DNA of 64,000 nt from positions 7,250,501 through 7,314,500 of the forward strand of contig JANCRA010000019.1 of NCBI GenBank assembly GCA_024362935.1, written 5' to 3'. Of this stretch, positions 35,535 to 48,800 are shown piece by piece; within the stretch, counting starts at the first letter, position 1, and the number at the start of each line of letters is the position of its first letter. A program made the translations under genes and the position numbers. Origin of the DNA: Setophaga petechia (taxonomy: Eukaryota; Chordata; Aves; Passeriformes; Parulidae). The notes beneath the pieces were generated by a model. The model ran no database searches, had not been told where the DNA came from, and saw nothing but the letters and a program-made list of their open reading frames with translations.

Positions 35535-38500
35535 TATAATTTTACTTTATTTGTCTTATTGCTGCTTGTAGAAATACCCTTGTCTCCTTACTTGGTCCTC
35601 TTTTTCTCCTTAAGGAGATGCTTGAGAAGCATTTTGAGATATTGCTGATGCTGCTCCTGTAAAAGGAAGCTCTGGCAGTGAAATGCCTGTGAATTTACTT
35701 CTGTCTTCTGGAAAGTAGTTAGATTTTGTTCATTGCCCAGTATACAAAGTGTGGAAGCTAAAATATAAAAGGTACAACATTTACCCATTTGAATTTTTAC
35801 TTCCAGTGTAATGAAGTTAATGGTAAAAAGGAACAATTTCTCAAAGGTCTCTGCAGAGCTTTGCAAGCACATGGAGTATCAAAAGCAGAATATCTTTGTT
35901 CATAGCTGTTCCTCTCTCTGACCAAGAAGGACAAAAGGGGATTTTTTTTGTTTTGGTTTTTTGGTGGGTTTTTTTTAATTACAATTTAAAGTCAGAATAC
36001 ACTCTTCTGGGCTGTGATAAATGTTTGCCCTCATTTCCCACTTGCACAGAACTGGTGAAGTTCCCCTAGGCTTTGAATCTACCCATCTAAATTTAAGCCT
36101 ATAATACATCTGAGAGTACTTTTAGTTTTTTGTTAATATCAACCAACAAACCCTTCATGGAGGAGAGCTTCAGTCATGACTTGCTATACAATGTTATTTT
36201 GCTTTATATTGGAGAAAAAAGTTAACATGGGCTGAGACACTGTTAAATTTCTGGACAGCTTGTGGTCTCTGTTTTAATACCCTTTCTGAATTTAGGTAGT
36301 ATTTTGTAAATTATACATTGAGCAGCAGAGAGGTTACATTGCTACTGTAAATACTCATATAAGTTTGATCTTTTACCCATACTAAGGCACAAAATAAGCT
36401 ACAGGAAAAATGCAGATTTTTTTTCCTAAGGACTAAATGCAGTGAATGCATACTGAGTTCTACTTTCTAGTACACTCTTGAGCCCCTAATCTCTTTAGGT
36501 TTATCTTAATTAAATACGACATTAAATGAAACCCATTCATTTCTTTTTCTGGTGCATGGCATGAAGAGAAGTGATGGCAGATGAAGTTAGGTGCATTGCA
36601 AGGCTGAAGTTTAATTGCAGGTTCAAGGGGACCAGAGCATGCATGAGCAAGGGCTGAGCAGCTGTCCCTTCATGGTAGGACATCACTGTGCCCTTCTCTG
36701 AATGAGGTCCCATTAGACTTATGAGAAAAAATTAACTGTTCCATGAACAGGTTTTCATGTACAGGTTTTAGAAAACCTTCCCCAAGTGTACTGTTTCTGA
36801 AACAACATCTGGGTCTATATGTGCAACTGAGAGGTTATATAAGCAAATTATGTTACACCACAGTGACCATAGTAACATTTAGCAGAGGGAAACCCCGTAA
36901 ATAGCAGAAGGAAAAAATTACTTGCAATAACTCATTGAACAAATCAGTAGAAAATTGGGTTATTTTCACTTGGTTTGCTCTCTCAGCTTTCATATGCCTC
37001 ATAGTCACTGTTTGCTTTAATTGTCCTCCCCTTGTACACAAACCTTCCCATCTCCAAATACCAAGAAAGGGGGGCAATCCTGTCATGATTTACTGTTGCT
37101 AGTGTAGCCTTCCCAACACAGGCTTGGTGTTGGAATCTTAGTATTCCTGCCACTTGAATATCTTTGTGAGGTCCAGAATACCTATAAAAAATTGATTTTC
37201 AGTGGTGAAGAAGTTTCAGATTTCTTTATGAAGACAGTAGAAATATCTTTGTAAGAGTGTGTTGCAGTGGCAGAGGAGTAAATGCAGTAAAACCAGGCCT
37301 GAAATCAATTCAGACCCTGTCCTGTATCAGCTGTCAAATGATGAAGCTGTTGAGTGGCTCAGCCTGGTCCCTCTGGATGAAGTATTAGGAATATGCACAC
37401 TCCAGCAAAGTACACGTAAGAGCAATGCTGTGTTGATTCAGTTAAGTGAAATCCCACAAACACCAAAATTAATTCATACCAAAAACAAACCCATCCAAAA
37501 CCATAAAAAATGCCAAAACAACCTTATTACTTGGGAGGCTGCAGGGGGCTGCAGGAGCCATCAGTAGCTGAAAGGAAGCAATAGGGCTGGCTAAAGTGAC
37601 TGAACCTAGTGAAGGTCTGAGCTGCACATATGCAGGGAGGAGGCAGGAGAAGGCTGTATGCAAACAGGACTTGTCCCCCACTGGGTTTGGTTTCTGCCTC
37701 TGCTCAGCGTGGTCCTGTGGTGTCTCCTAGCAATGCCTAAGGTTTTTGTGGTGCCTGTTGATGCTGAGAGCAGGGCTACTGCCCAGGGCAGAGGATGGGA
37801 GCAGCAGCCTGGGGAGCCCTGGCAGCACTGGGCTCTGCTCAAGGGTTTCCTCACCCAGGGGAATTCCCAGCTGAGCTGTGCACACAGCTCTGCAAAACAC
37901 TCCCTGCAACACCCCTGCAGCCTAAGGAGTCAGCCCTGGATTTCTCCATATAGAGACCCAAGGATGGGTGTCTTTTTAGCATGCGTTGCAACAGAGTGTC
38001 AGGGAGTGTGGTTTTGCTGCCAGCCCTTTGTGGACCCTTCTTCAAGTCTCATGCAAATGTATTTTCTGTTCTTGCTTCCCACACATCTCTGAGGTGTTGG
38101 CCTGCTGCCTTGCAAAGTTCCAAAACCAGAGCAAGTTTCAAGATGCTTCCCCAGCAGCTTTACTAAAAACCCGAAACATTGCTCTGGGTTTCTACGTTCT
38201 CAGACTGCTGAGGAAAAAATTATGCTGTGGGAGGCAGTCTGGGTTTGATGACAGCACAATTCTTCCTGTCTCTCTGTGTGCCTTTGCTCATTCTCTTCCT
38301 TTTTTTCAAGAATGTGCTTCAACCTTCTTGTGAAACCCCTGTGGTTTATTAGAGGAGTGCAGTGGCAGCAGCAGAGCTTGAGCCCTGTGTAACTATGAGT
38401 ACAGGGGCTCACAGAGCACCTTCAGTGTTTTGGAACTAATGAAATGCCTTTCCCCAGGATTTTATTCTAAAATCCAGCCAAAGAATGGACATCAGGGAGG

Positions 38501-39470
38501 ATATGCCTCTGCATAGTCATCACAGGTTGCTGCAGGTCGAACAAACACATCACTTTTAGCACTACTACCTAGACCTCTGGGGGGTCTTTCACATTGTTGC
38601 AGTGTCAGATACAGTTATGGTAACAGTGGCAAGAGCTTTGGTGAAAGACACTATTGTGATCTGACAGCAAAACCTGTCCTAAGGTATTCATTAAATTGTT
38701 CCAGGCACTGGAACAGCCTATGATTATGTCAAACAGGGGAGCAAATTGTACGCTCTGCCTTCCCGGTGTGCACAAACGCCATCTGAAAGTCTGCCTGGGA
38801 AGGTTAAACACAGACAGCTTTGTTCAGAAGAACTCCAAGCTGGCAGAGCTCACTGCCCAGAGGGTCATCTGTGGGGACTGCCTGTGCCGAATGTCTGTGC
38901 TGCTGCGGGAATGTTTTCCGTGGGTGCAGGTTGCAGCTGAGCTTGTCCAAGGGGTTCCCTCAGATGTCAAAACATTTGGATATGCCCAGCAGATGCAGTG
39001 CTATCTGTAGCTCAGGCTCTCATCTGTACTTCTGGAAAGTGGTCCTCAAAAGAGAAGCTGGAGTTCCCCAGGAAGCAGCTGCATGGGGAACTCTGGGCTC
39101 CTCCTGCGGGAGAACCCACGCTCCAGGAAGTGTTTGGTGTGGGGGTTTGACACGGAAAGGACCGGTTCTCACAACAATAATGAGCCTTGTGGGACCTTAC
39201 ACAGAAATTACCCACCAGGGTATTCCTTAACCCTGCCAGGGAGAGGTGCTGGTAGAGTCAGATTTGATAACAACTTTGTGTTCGTGTAATGCAGGGTGGG
39301 ACACCAACATGCAGGGGTTCCTGATGGCTCAGAGTGAGCCAAGTGCTGGGAGCAGGACAGAGCAAAGAGCCCACAGGGCCGTGCTCAGGCTGCAGAGCTG
39401 AATGCCATAGTGCCTGGGTTGTGGCTTCTACAAGACACACTGCTTTTGAGCTTTAGTGGCAGCTTTTTGA

Positions 39471-39597
39471 TTTTTTTTTTTTTTTTTTTTTTTTGCTCCT
39501 GCAGCTTCTAAAGAGCATTGTTTGAAAAAAACCCCAACCTTCATCTAAAAATAAATGTGTAGTCCTTGCAGTAAAAAAAAAAAAAAAAAATAAAAAA
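39471..39597. repeat. T24 and A18 runs 78 bp apart
   Basis: A run of 24 T (39471-39494) and a run of 18 A (39573-39590) followed by T and seven A. An AATAAA at 39550 lies 18 nt before the A run, as in a retroposed mRNA or LINE tail. No parent gene was recognised upstream. Confidence 0.7.
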
Positions 39598-42430
39598 AGG
39601 ACAAAGAAAAAAAAAGCAACTCAAAAAAATCCCAATAAAACAGCTGACATAAAAACAAGACCTGCATGCACTAGGATAGTTCAGAAATCAGATAAGAATG
39701 TCCAAAATGTAACTAATTTTAAATTGCTTTGTAGGCAGGTTCCCCTCATGTTTTGGCCTGAGGCACAGAGATAGCAGCTGACATGACTTTTCAGCATTTT
39801 GGATTGACCACGCTGCTTGTTCCTGCTGCTACTCCAATTTATCCGTTTTGTTTAAAGATCAAAGCATTCAGTATAAACAAGTTGAAGTTGGAAGGAGTCT
39901 GGCTTCTTGCATGTTTATTTCCTCTGTTAATGAGAAGAATTACCTAATCCAAAATTATTATCATTTTTTCTGAAAATTCAAAGTGGGGAAATCATTTTGT
40001 TGCTTTGCAAGTAGAAGAGCAGTTAAAAATGGATGCAGAGGCTGCAGAATCAAGGTCTGCCAAGAAGAATCCAATCTGCCTAGATTGGCAAAATCAACAG
40101 ATCAGATAGCTAGGAAAAAAGAAAAAAGAAAGGAAAAAAGCGCTAAGCCAGAACAGAAGATGCAAAACCCCCTAAAGCTTCATGATCTCAAGTCAGCCCA
40201 GAAAAGGAACCAGCAAAGAGCAGCTGTTTGACAGCTATGAACCATGAGAGAAGTGAACGTGAGCATCTGGCCAGCTCAGAGCATGTTGACAGACATGGTG
40301 AGTGACAGGGATTAGGGACCTGGGAAAACTTCCAGGAGAAGAAATTCGAAGGAACAGTGGATCCCATCTTGGCAATCACCTGTTTAGGTGAGAAATAAAA
40401 ATAGCCAGAATTTGCAGATCACAGTTTATCTGGTCCTGCAAAAAGTTTCATGAGTTTTAAGAGAGAAAGAAGCAGCAGATTGTTGAGCCCAAGCTACTGC
40501 AGGTTTTGAGGGATTGCCTGGCAGCAGACCTGGATCACTGTTTCTGCTTGTGCTAAAAATGCTGCTGCCCTGCACTGCTGCAGGACCATTGCCAGCAGAG
40601 AGGAATGGCAAAAATCCATGGCAATTTGCAGTTACTTAGATAAAGCAGAATTAAGGAAGATCAAATTCCTGCTGGAGTCCAGGTTTTGTTAAGCAAACAC
40701 TGCCCCTTCCTTTCCTTTCTTCATCTGTAATAAGAGTTTTGTATTGCCTTTTGAGCTGTGAAGGGATCTTTATTTTTCATTTACTCAAGGAAAGGAATCA
40801 GATGACCTTGGTGACAGCTATCAGGTCATGTTTTTGAGACAACATGCTGAGTGGCAAGGCTAGGATCTCGACCAGCACTATCAATTTCCACAGCTTATTG
40901 CTGAGGAAGTAAGCACACAGGCTGCTCTGTGCTGGCCACAGCAGGACTCTCAATCCCTGTAGCACACCAGGCAAACTACATTTTAAAGAAAAATGCCACA
41001 GATGTTTCAACTGTTAGGCCTGGGAGACAGCTTTTCCATGCTAGGGGTAAAGAACAGGCAGCAGGGTGTACCAGGTACCATCTTTACAGCATTTGAAACA
41101 CTTCAGGCTCCCCATGGGTCTCCAAAGAAAGCCAGGGGAAGGAAACAGTGGAATGAGTGGCCAGCTCCCATCTAGGCAGTCTAGGCACTGTCTTTTCCTG
41201 GTTAGATCTTCATTAAAATCAGGCCAAAATGTGTCTGGGCCTTAGGTGATGGCACCTTCTGGGGTGTGAGAACTTTGTGTTCTGACCACAGGAGAAAATA
41301 ACAATGCTGCAGTTTGCTGCTTGCTCTGTAAAATGGATTTGCCAAGAGCATGGGGGATTAACACAAAAGAGCTGCAAGTAAACAACTGTGTAGTAAGTGA
41401 GAGATATATAACAATTTTTGAATTTGTGACTTCTTTCTGACACCTGGTTATTCTAGCTGAATGCTTACTTGGCACCATGGATGTCATGAGCCCTAAACCC
41501 CTTCCTTGTAGCCAAGGAGAGATTGTCAGTCTTCTCTCTGTAATACTGCTTTCCTATGAGATCAACACAGATTCCAATCCCAAAATCAGTATCCAGCCAT
41601 TCTGGAGAAGTTACTACAGCCAGGTCTGCATAAACAAGTCACACAGCACCCCGGGAGGGGAACCTGCAGGGGAAAACAGGCAGTGCAGAGAGCCATGCAG
41701 CCACACACCTCGGTGGTTTTACCACAGCCCAGCTGTAACTCAGTCCTGTGGATCACATGTGTGCTGATGGTTGAATGGATCTGAGTAAGTTTCCCTTGGC
41801 AGGAAATTGGATTGCACGCTCCAGGGACTGTGCTGCAGTGGGAGCCACAGTAAGGGGGGCAACCACAAAATTATTTTTAAAATGTGTTTGGTATCCAAAA
41901 TAAACTACCAGGCTGAAGATACTAGAGATAACAGGTGCCTTGCCCAGTGCCTTAATTCAGTGCCTTATGGGTGAATGAACCCTACCCAGCTCAGTATCCT
42001 GACACTTTCTAGCTGGCAGGACTGGACAGCCAACAGCATCCTAAAAACAGAAGAAAATCACTGCTAGCTATCTGTCCTTCTCCATATTTCTGTGTCTGTC
42101 TGTCTCTACGGGCAGCAACTGAACACTTCAATTTTGCATATCAATATAATTTCACTTTTCTTTCACTTAAAATTTGTTTCAGTTTGAGGTGGCTGATGTC
42201 AGGTTGGCTGGCAAACTACCAGTATCTCATTCTCTAGGGAACAGCAGTCCCAGATGGGACTGTGCAAGCAGGGGCCACCAGCTGCAGGCAAGGTCCATGT
42301 GGCTGCAGAGCATCCTGCTCCAAGCTGTGAGGGCTGGTTTGAAAGAGAAAAAGGCAGCTGGAAGTGGAGTAATGCTGGCATAGCCCAGGACAGGGAACAC
42401 CCAAATTCTGGCTTCCTCCAAAATTATAAT

Positions 42431-42860
42431 CCTTCCCTTCCCTTCCCTTCCCTTCCCTTCCCTTCCCTTCCCTTCCCTTCCCTTCCCTTCCCTTCCCTTC
42501 CCTTCCCTTCCCTTCCCTTCCCTTCCCTTCCCTTCCCTTCCCTTCCCTTCCCTTCCCTTCCCTTCCCTTCCCTTCCCTTCCCTTCCCTTCCCTTCCCTTC
42601 CCTTCCCTTCCCTTCCCTTTCCCCTTCCCTTTCCCTTCCCCTTCCCTTTCCCCTTCCCTTTCCCTTTTCCCTTCCCTTCCCCTTCCCTTTCCCCTTCCCT
42701 TTCCCTTTCCCCTTCCCTTTCCCCTTCCCCTTCCCTTTCCCTTTCCCTTTCCCTTTTCCCTTTCCCTTTCCCTTTCCCTTTCCCTTTCCCTTTCCCTTTC
42801 CCTTTCCCTTTCCCTTTCCCTTTCCCTTTCCCTTTCCCTTTCCCTTTCCCTTCCCTTTCC
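42431..42860. repeat. 430-bp homopyrimidine microsatellite, CCCTT then CCCTTT
   Basis: Every base on the + strand from 42431 to 42860 is C or T. About 37 pentamers (CCTTC phase) fill 42431-42617. A mixed zone of CCCCTT and CCCTTT units follows to about 42735, then about 18 hexamers CCCTTT to the end. The minus strand is GGGAA/GGGAAA, pure purine with regular G-triplets. Confidence 0.97.
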
Positions 42861-45800
42861 AATTTTCTATGGACTGAATGTGTCACCTCATGTGAGAGCT
42901 GCAGATATCCTTACAGGTGTTGGCTCAGACATTAATTTGCTAATAAATATTGTTCAGTTAATTACACATCTACCATGGGTTTTCCTAAAATACCAGATGC
43001 TGCTATGTGGACAGCACAGTTATCTAGGTAGGTTATCTCACACCCTGCCTCCCCCTCTCTCCCATTTGTCTCCATGTTGTGATGCCCCAAATGCCTGTGG
43101 ATGCTGGCCATCCTTACTCCCATGGATACTTGGGACAACACAGTTCTGGAGCTGCAAGGTAGAAGGGGAGCTACTGGGTGTAAGTCAGAATATAAATTAT
43201 GCAACTCCCAGAAATTAATGATACAGTAGTAGCAAGTAGGGCAAGACTGTTTTGAACAGTAATTAATGATTGTTGCATACTAAGGTGGTTATGCATCCAG
43301 GTTGAGACGTACAGAGTGGGTGGGCTGCACTCAGCTGGGAGGAGCAGGGCACACAGCCAGCCCTGGACAATGCGTGTGTTTGTGTGCCTGGTGGCAAGCA
43401 AATCCGTCACCCTCTTCAGAGAGCAGTGCAAAAGGGAGTGGGGTCTGCCAGATGGCAAACATCCGGAAAGGCACAGGGACACAGCCCAGCGTGGCCACAT
43501 CATGCGTGGCAGCCAGCACACTGGGGCTGTCCACAGATGGAAATGTGCAAACCACAGCCCTGGGCAGGGCTTGGGGAACACTGACAAAGTCAGACCCCAA
43601 CTCCCCAGACTCTCTGAGAAACTGAAAAATCAGGACGACAGTTTGGATCGACCTCATCTTCTAAGGTCACGCAAATCTGGAGGAAATGGCAAGCCTAGAT
43701 GTGGCTGGGCACACAGAAGGGCTGCAGGAAGACAAACTGATTGACAGCTCATTAGTTCTGGAGCTAATTAGAGACTGGATTATAATCTGCAGCATTTCTC
43801 TCTCTATAAACCTGTCTATGCACTAAACAGAATACAATTCCAAAATGAGAAAGCACAAGGAATGCAAATGCGTTCCCTTTTCCATCCCCAGGCTCCTTTG
43901 CTAGTCACTCTCCCTCAGCAGCCACAGGATAAGGTATCCTAGAGCAGCTGAATTCCAATGTAGAATAGGGAGGGGGAATTTTTTATGTAGCTGTTTTCTC
44001 AGTTGCATCATGCTACTACTCCCAAAAATGGAATTCCATGAAATGAAGACAAGAATGACTGGAAGGAAAGAAAGCTTTTTCTTTCTTTTTTGTTTTTTTT
44101 CTTTTTTTTTTTTTGTGTTTTTTTGTTTGGTTTGTTTTTTTGGTTTTTTTTCTCTACAGCATCCAGTCTCTATTTAGCTACATTTCTTGTTTCTTTACAA
44201 AACTTTTTGTCTTTTTTTCTCTCTCAAGGCGGGCTGAGGAAATAGAGCAACCAGGGACTCTTGCCTGTGTCCTCCTCTCCTGCCTGGCCTACCTCAGCCC
44301 AGCACACAGGTGGGCAAGGATGAGCTGCAGCTCCCTAGGGAGAGGGTATTTACTTCAGACTTCTAGCTTAAGCAATGAGCCTCTGTGCTACACACTGAAT
44401 CACTGCTCTGTGTGATAAATTGGGCCAGTCTTTTAGCTTCACATGCCCTTTGGTTTATTCTTATCTCATACGAGCCCAAATAAGAGAAGGCTGAGACATC
44501 TGTCTTGATCCAAACAAAAACAGATTTTTGCTCAGAGTAGTTGATTTAATTTACATCAAGAAACAAACCTGCCTAGGCAAACTAGTAAATGTTTTTGAAA
44601 CCAGCTACTGTTAAGTTTTTCTGAGTTCCACATCATTCCAGAAACAAAAAGACCTTGCAGAAGCACCATGATTTGGGTGTGACATATTTTAACATCTTCT
44701 GTGCAGCAGCTCTTGAGACCATGATGGGGTGTGTGTTTGTGTCAGAGATCACAGAAAGGTGCTTTGTAAAGGTACAAGGCACTTCCACACTGCCATGATA
44801 CAATGGGTTGTTAGTGACTTGTCAGTTCATGTTTTCAATTACTGTTATTACTATTATTTCTAAACTGTGGGAGTTTCTAAAATTGCTTTATATCAGATAA
44901 TAAGTATACTCTTTCTTCAGTTACACTAATTAGAGTTCTGAGCACGATTCTGCCACCTTGATGGCTCCAAGAGCTGGGACTGGTTACCATACACACGAAG
45001 CTCTTAGCTCTTTTCCGTAAAAAAATTACAACCTGAAAGTTTTAACTCTTGATGTCCCAAGGACCATCTTTCCTACCTCTGGCTTTTCCATGGCTCATTC
45101 CTGTTATTTCTTTAGAGTTTCTCTCCTATCAAAAGATGTATCCTGCAAAAAAAGTGAATCTTTTTGTCCAAAATAAAGGTGCAATCCCTAAGCAATACCC
45201 ATCCCATGGCATGCTGCTGTAGAGCACATTTCTTTGAAGCTTCCTGAGTGAACAACTCCCATATTATCTTCTCCTGGGCCACTCTTGTGTTTCCTCCCAG
45301 TTGTGCAAGCATTTCCCAGCTCTGGGAGGGGACATTGCTGACCATTGCCAGGCTCCAGTCTGGAGCAGCCTAAAAATGCTGTGCATGCCCATCTAGCTGA
45401 AAACAAAGCTGGTGAGCAGTGGGTAGAGCTGAAAAAACATCTTGCTTTTAAAAGCTGCCTTAAAAATATATATCTGAGTCTGTCCTAAAAAGAAGCAAAG
45501 TGGCAGAGCAAATCAGAGCAAAGAGTTGGGGAGGATTCAATAGTGTGGCAATACTGCATGCAATAAGATTCATGTAGGTTATTATACCAGAAAAAATGTT
45601 TTCCTGAAAATGTTATGGTATTCCACAGGACAGAGCCCTAAAGGGGCATTGCAAAGGAAGAACAAACCAAAGAAAGAAAAAAATCCATACCATATGAAAA
45701 CTTGTAAGATGGTCCACAAGGACTTGCATTAAAGTGGGGAAAAGGGACTAGGTTAACTAATAGAAATGGCTGAAATTTTTTAAAGCCTTATTTAGGAGAC

Positions 45801-48800
45801 TGTGTATGCATTTTATGGTCCACCTCCTGTCTGCAGAATATAATTTTCTCAGAGAAAATCTAAATCTGCTCTTTTAATGATTGGAAGTTAAGCAGAGCCC
45901 AGAAGCTGTGGCATAACCAGCTCTATTTAATCAGGTGAACTGTTTTGCTCCTCACTAGACTATGCTTGCATGTCATTCACTTCCCTGATTACCTTCTCAC
46001 CCAGAAAATTGCTGCTCTCCTCTTTTCAAATGAAGCATCTCAGCTCATTTTCTTACAGTATGAACACAAAGGAGCTGCTGGTGGATATCCCTCATGATGC
46101 TCACTTCACACCTTAGGTTTGCCATAACCAAGTGCCTTCACCTTCCAAAGCCTCTCTTTTTCTCATCACTGAGAGAGTTTCCTATCTGTGCAACAGCTTA
46201 AACTGCTCAGGTAGCAAACACATCCTCCATGGAACCAGCAGCATGGGGAGAGATGAAATGACCCTCTGGGAGCTCAGCACAGAACCAGGAGTGTTGGTGG
46301 CTGCCTGTGTTGGCACACAGGACACCTCGCTCCAGCTGGGGTCCAACTACTGTGAACTGGTACATGGCTTTACTAAAAATGCAGAAAGAGCCAAAAGGGC
46401 TCTTCCTTTAAACATGCTAAGGGCAGAACATAGTGGGTTTATTTCAAGGACAAAAGTATACAACTTCTCAGTTTTCTAGGATATTTCTTTGATATCTAGC
46501 AGGTCTATTTGTAGCAAGTGTTTCCATCAACTCTATGAGACAGCTCCCCAGCCTAACCTATCAATGGTCCACTTACTGCATACAATCAATACATCCTTCT
46601 TTCTGAGCTAATTGGATGTATTAATAAAGCAAACAACAACCAAATCATAAAAATTAACTCAAAACACTGCTCCTGGCTTGGCTTCTGCTAGGGGCCACAT
46701 TGGAGATGTGATGAACTCAGACCCTTTCCCTTGGTTTTTGACATGCTCAGAACATGTCTTGGGGTGCCAGAAATGCCAAAGAAGCTGTGTAAGTCTTCCT
46801 TGAAGGCTGCATCCCAAAATAAACCCCCTGTCTTCAGGAGAATAGTACCAACCCATTACACACTGCTGTTGAGGAAGATTTTAGGTCATTAAGATTCTAT
46901 GAGTAATATGTTTGAAAATGCAATTTAAAAGTTTTTCAATCATGCATGAAAACTCTTTTGATGCAGAGTAAAGCTTGATAATGTCTGTGATTGTGCCTTG
47001 ACTGATGAAAGATCTGAATGGAAACTTGTACAGTAGGTAATATTTATTCTGGCAGTGTGTCAGTAGGCAATGTCTACTGCTTTTATTGCTTTGTGGAATA
47101 AAAGTTTTGAATTTTCCTTAGTACTGAACCATTTATTGTCTTGAAATTGGCAGCAGTAACACCCAGCTGGATGCCGGTATGTTTTGTGTTTGCGAGCAGA
47201 CTGATCCATGGGAAACAATCTAGCAGACAAATCAACTTTGTTATGAATTAAACAAAATCTTTACTTGGGTATGAGACATTTGAGCCTGAGGGAGCTATTA
47301 TTTTGGAAAAGGCCCATAAAAGGACTTTTTAAGACAGGGACTTTGTGAGTCTTTATGATATTCTTAGACTGCCTTTAGTTATGCCTTGCTTTGCATAACA
47401 CAGTGGATTTTTATAAAACAATAACTTCTATGTAAATGGTACTGGGGTCCAAAACTCTGAGATGAAAGTCAGAACAGTGCTCAGTGCCTAGCCAAACCAG
47501 TGAGATGCTTAAATTGTTCTTCTGCCTGTCCCCAGGACAGGAACTGCCATTTCCTATCTGTATCTCCATTGCATAGCACTGAGAAAATCCTTCTTATAAG
47601 CAAAGAGAGAGGTAGAACATTTACCCAGAAATAACTGAGTGCTCAGTACCAAAACTAAGCATAGTATGAAGAGATAGTTCTGTGTGCTTAGAGCCAGTCC
47701 TATCAATTCTCACAGCCTTGTGAATGTCATGGGATCTGATGTTTTCTTAATTCCCCAGCTGATGGTAATCGAGGAACCACATGATAACCTTGACTTCATT
47801 AACACAATGAAAAAAAATTACAAGTAAATAACTCACTTTGTGATTGCTGAGTAAATATGAAGCCAGTCTTAAATCCTGAAGGTAAATAAAATCACCTGAT
47901 GGTAATTCTGACCCTTTATTCACTCTTCATGTGTTATCATTCCCAATGTTTCTTAGCTGCTTCTTAGACACAACCACACAAAAAATTGATTGTTCATGAA
48001 ATATCCTGTAACAGTCTGCATTAACACCCAGTCAGCAACCTTTATGATTCATTTTTTTTCTCCTTTGCTGGTCCAAAAGTGTGTGCTGACAATCAGCAAT
48101 GTGCATTGGATAGTCTCACAATTTCCACATGATTTGTTCTCTCTGTAGCTTTAATGAAGGCCTCGTGTGCTCTTCTTCTCTGAAAATGTTGTATGCCCCT
48201 GCTATTACACGTGTACTTTTTGGAAGTAGTTTCCATTCTCACAGACATCCCACATGATTTTGGGGAAGTCGCCCTAAGAGTTCCTCCACACTTTCTGTAT
48301 AAAATGTGGATAATTGTATTTCCCTTCCCGATCTATTTTGGATAGGTTGTTTCTTGGTACAGGTATGTTATATAAAGCCAGGCTTTATAACCCATCTCTG
48401 TTTACTTTCTATGTCCCTTGGAGCAGGGACAGGGATTCAGCCTCCCCCACTGCCAGGCTGGGCCAGAGGAGATGTGACAAAGGGAGGAAGCAGACACGGC
48501 TTGTCCCACAGCTGTGCACAGGCTGCGTGCCAGCGATTGCAGCCTGGACACTCACAGGTGAGCAACCTTGCACCGGGTTACATAAAACACCAACTGAGAA
48601 CAGCTTAAGGCTGTTAATGCTGCTCTGAGCTGGGGCTGGCATGATAACCATTACCAAAAAAAATCAAGTTTAGTCTATAATCTGTGTCAAAGAATTTGTT
48701 CTGGGCAGGACTTTTGCCAGTGACTGGAATGATACCATTTGCTCTCTTGTAGCACAGCTTTCAGAGATGAGCAAGCAGATTCTTGTCATATGACTTTCTC

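Larger units (their letters stand above)
34031..42430. other. Intergenic downstream of TGS1, no gene recognised
   Basis: Unique-looking sequence with two adjacent hairpins (35489-35534), T-rich runs (35941-35977) and an oligo-T/oligo-A pair (39471-39597). Between 37606 and 38100 GC rises and several frames stay open at once on both strands. No frame shows a recognisable domain, so I do not call a gene. Confidence 0.6.

Noticed and set aside
42227..42886. Open frames of 219 (-) and 207 (+) codons
   Set aside because: They translate the CCCTT/CCCTTT repeat (Gly-Lys or Pro-Phe runs). A 3n-indivisible repeat without stops is open in all frames.
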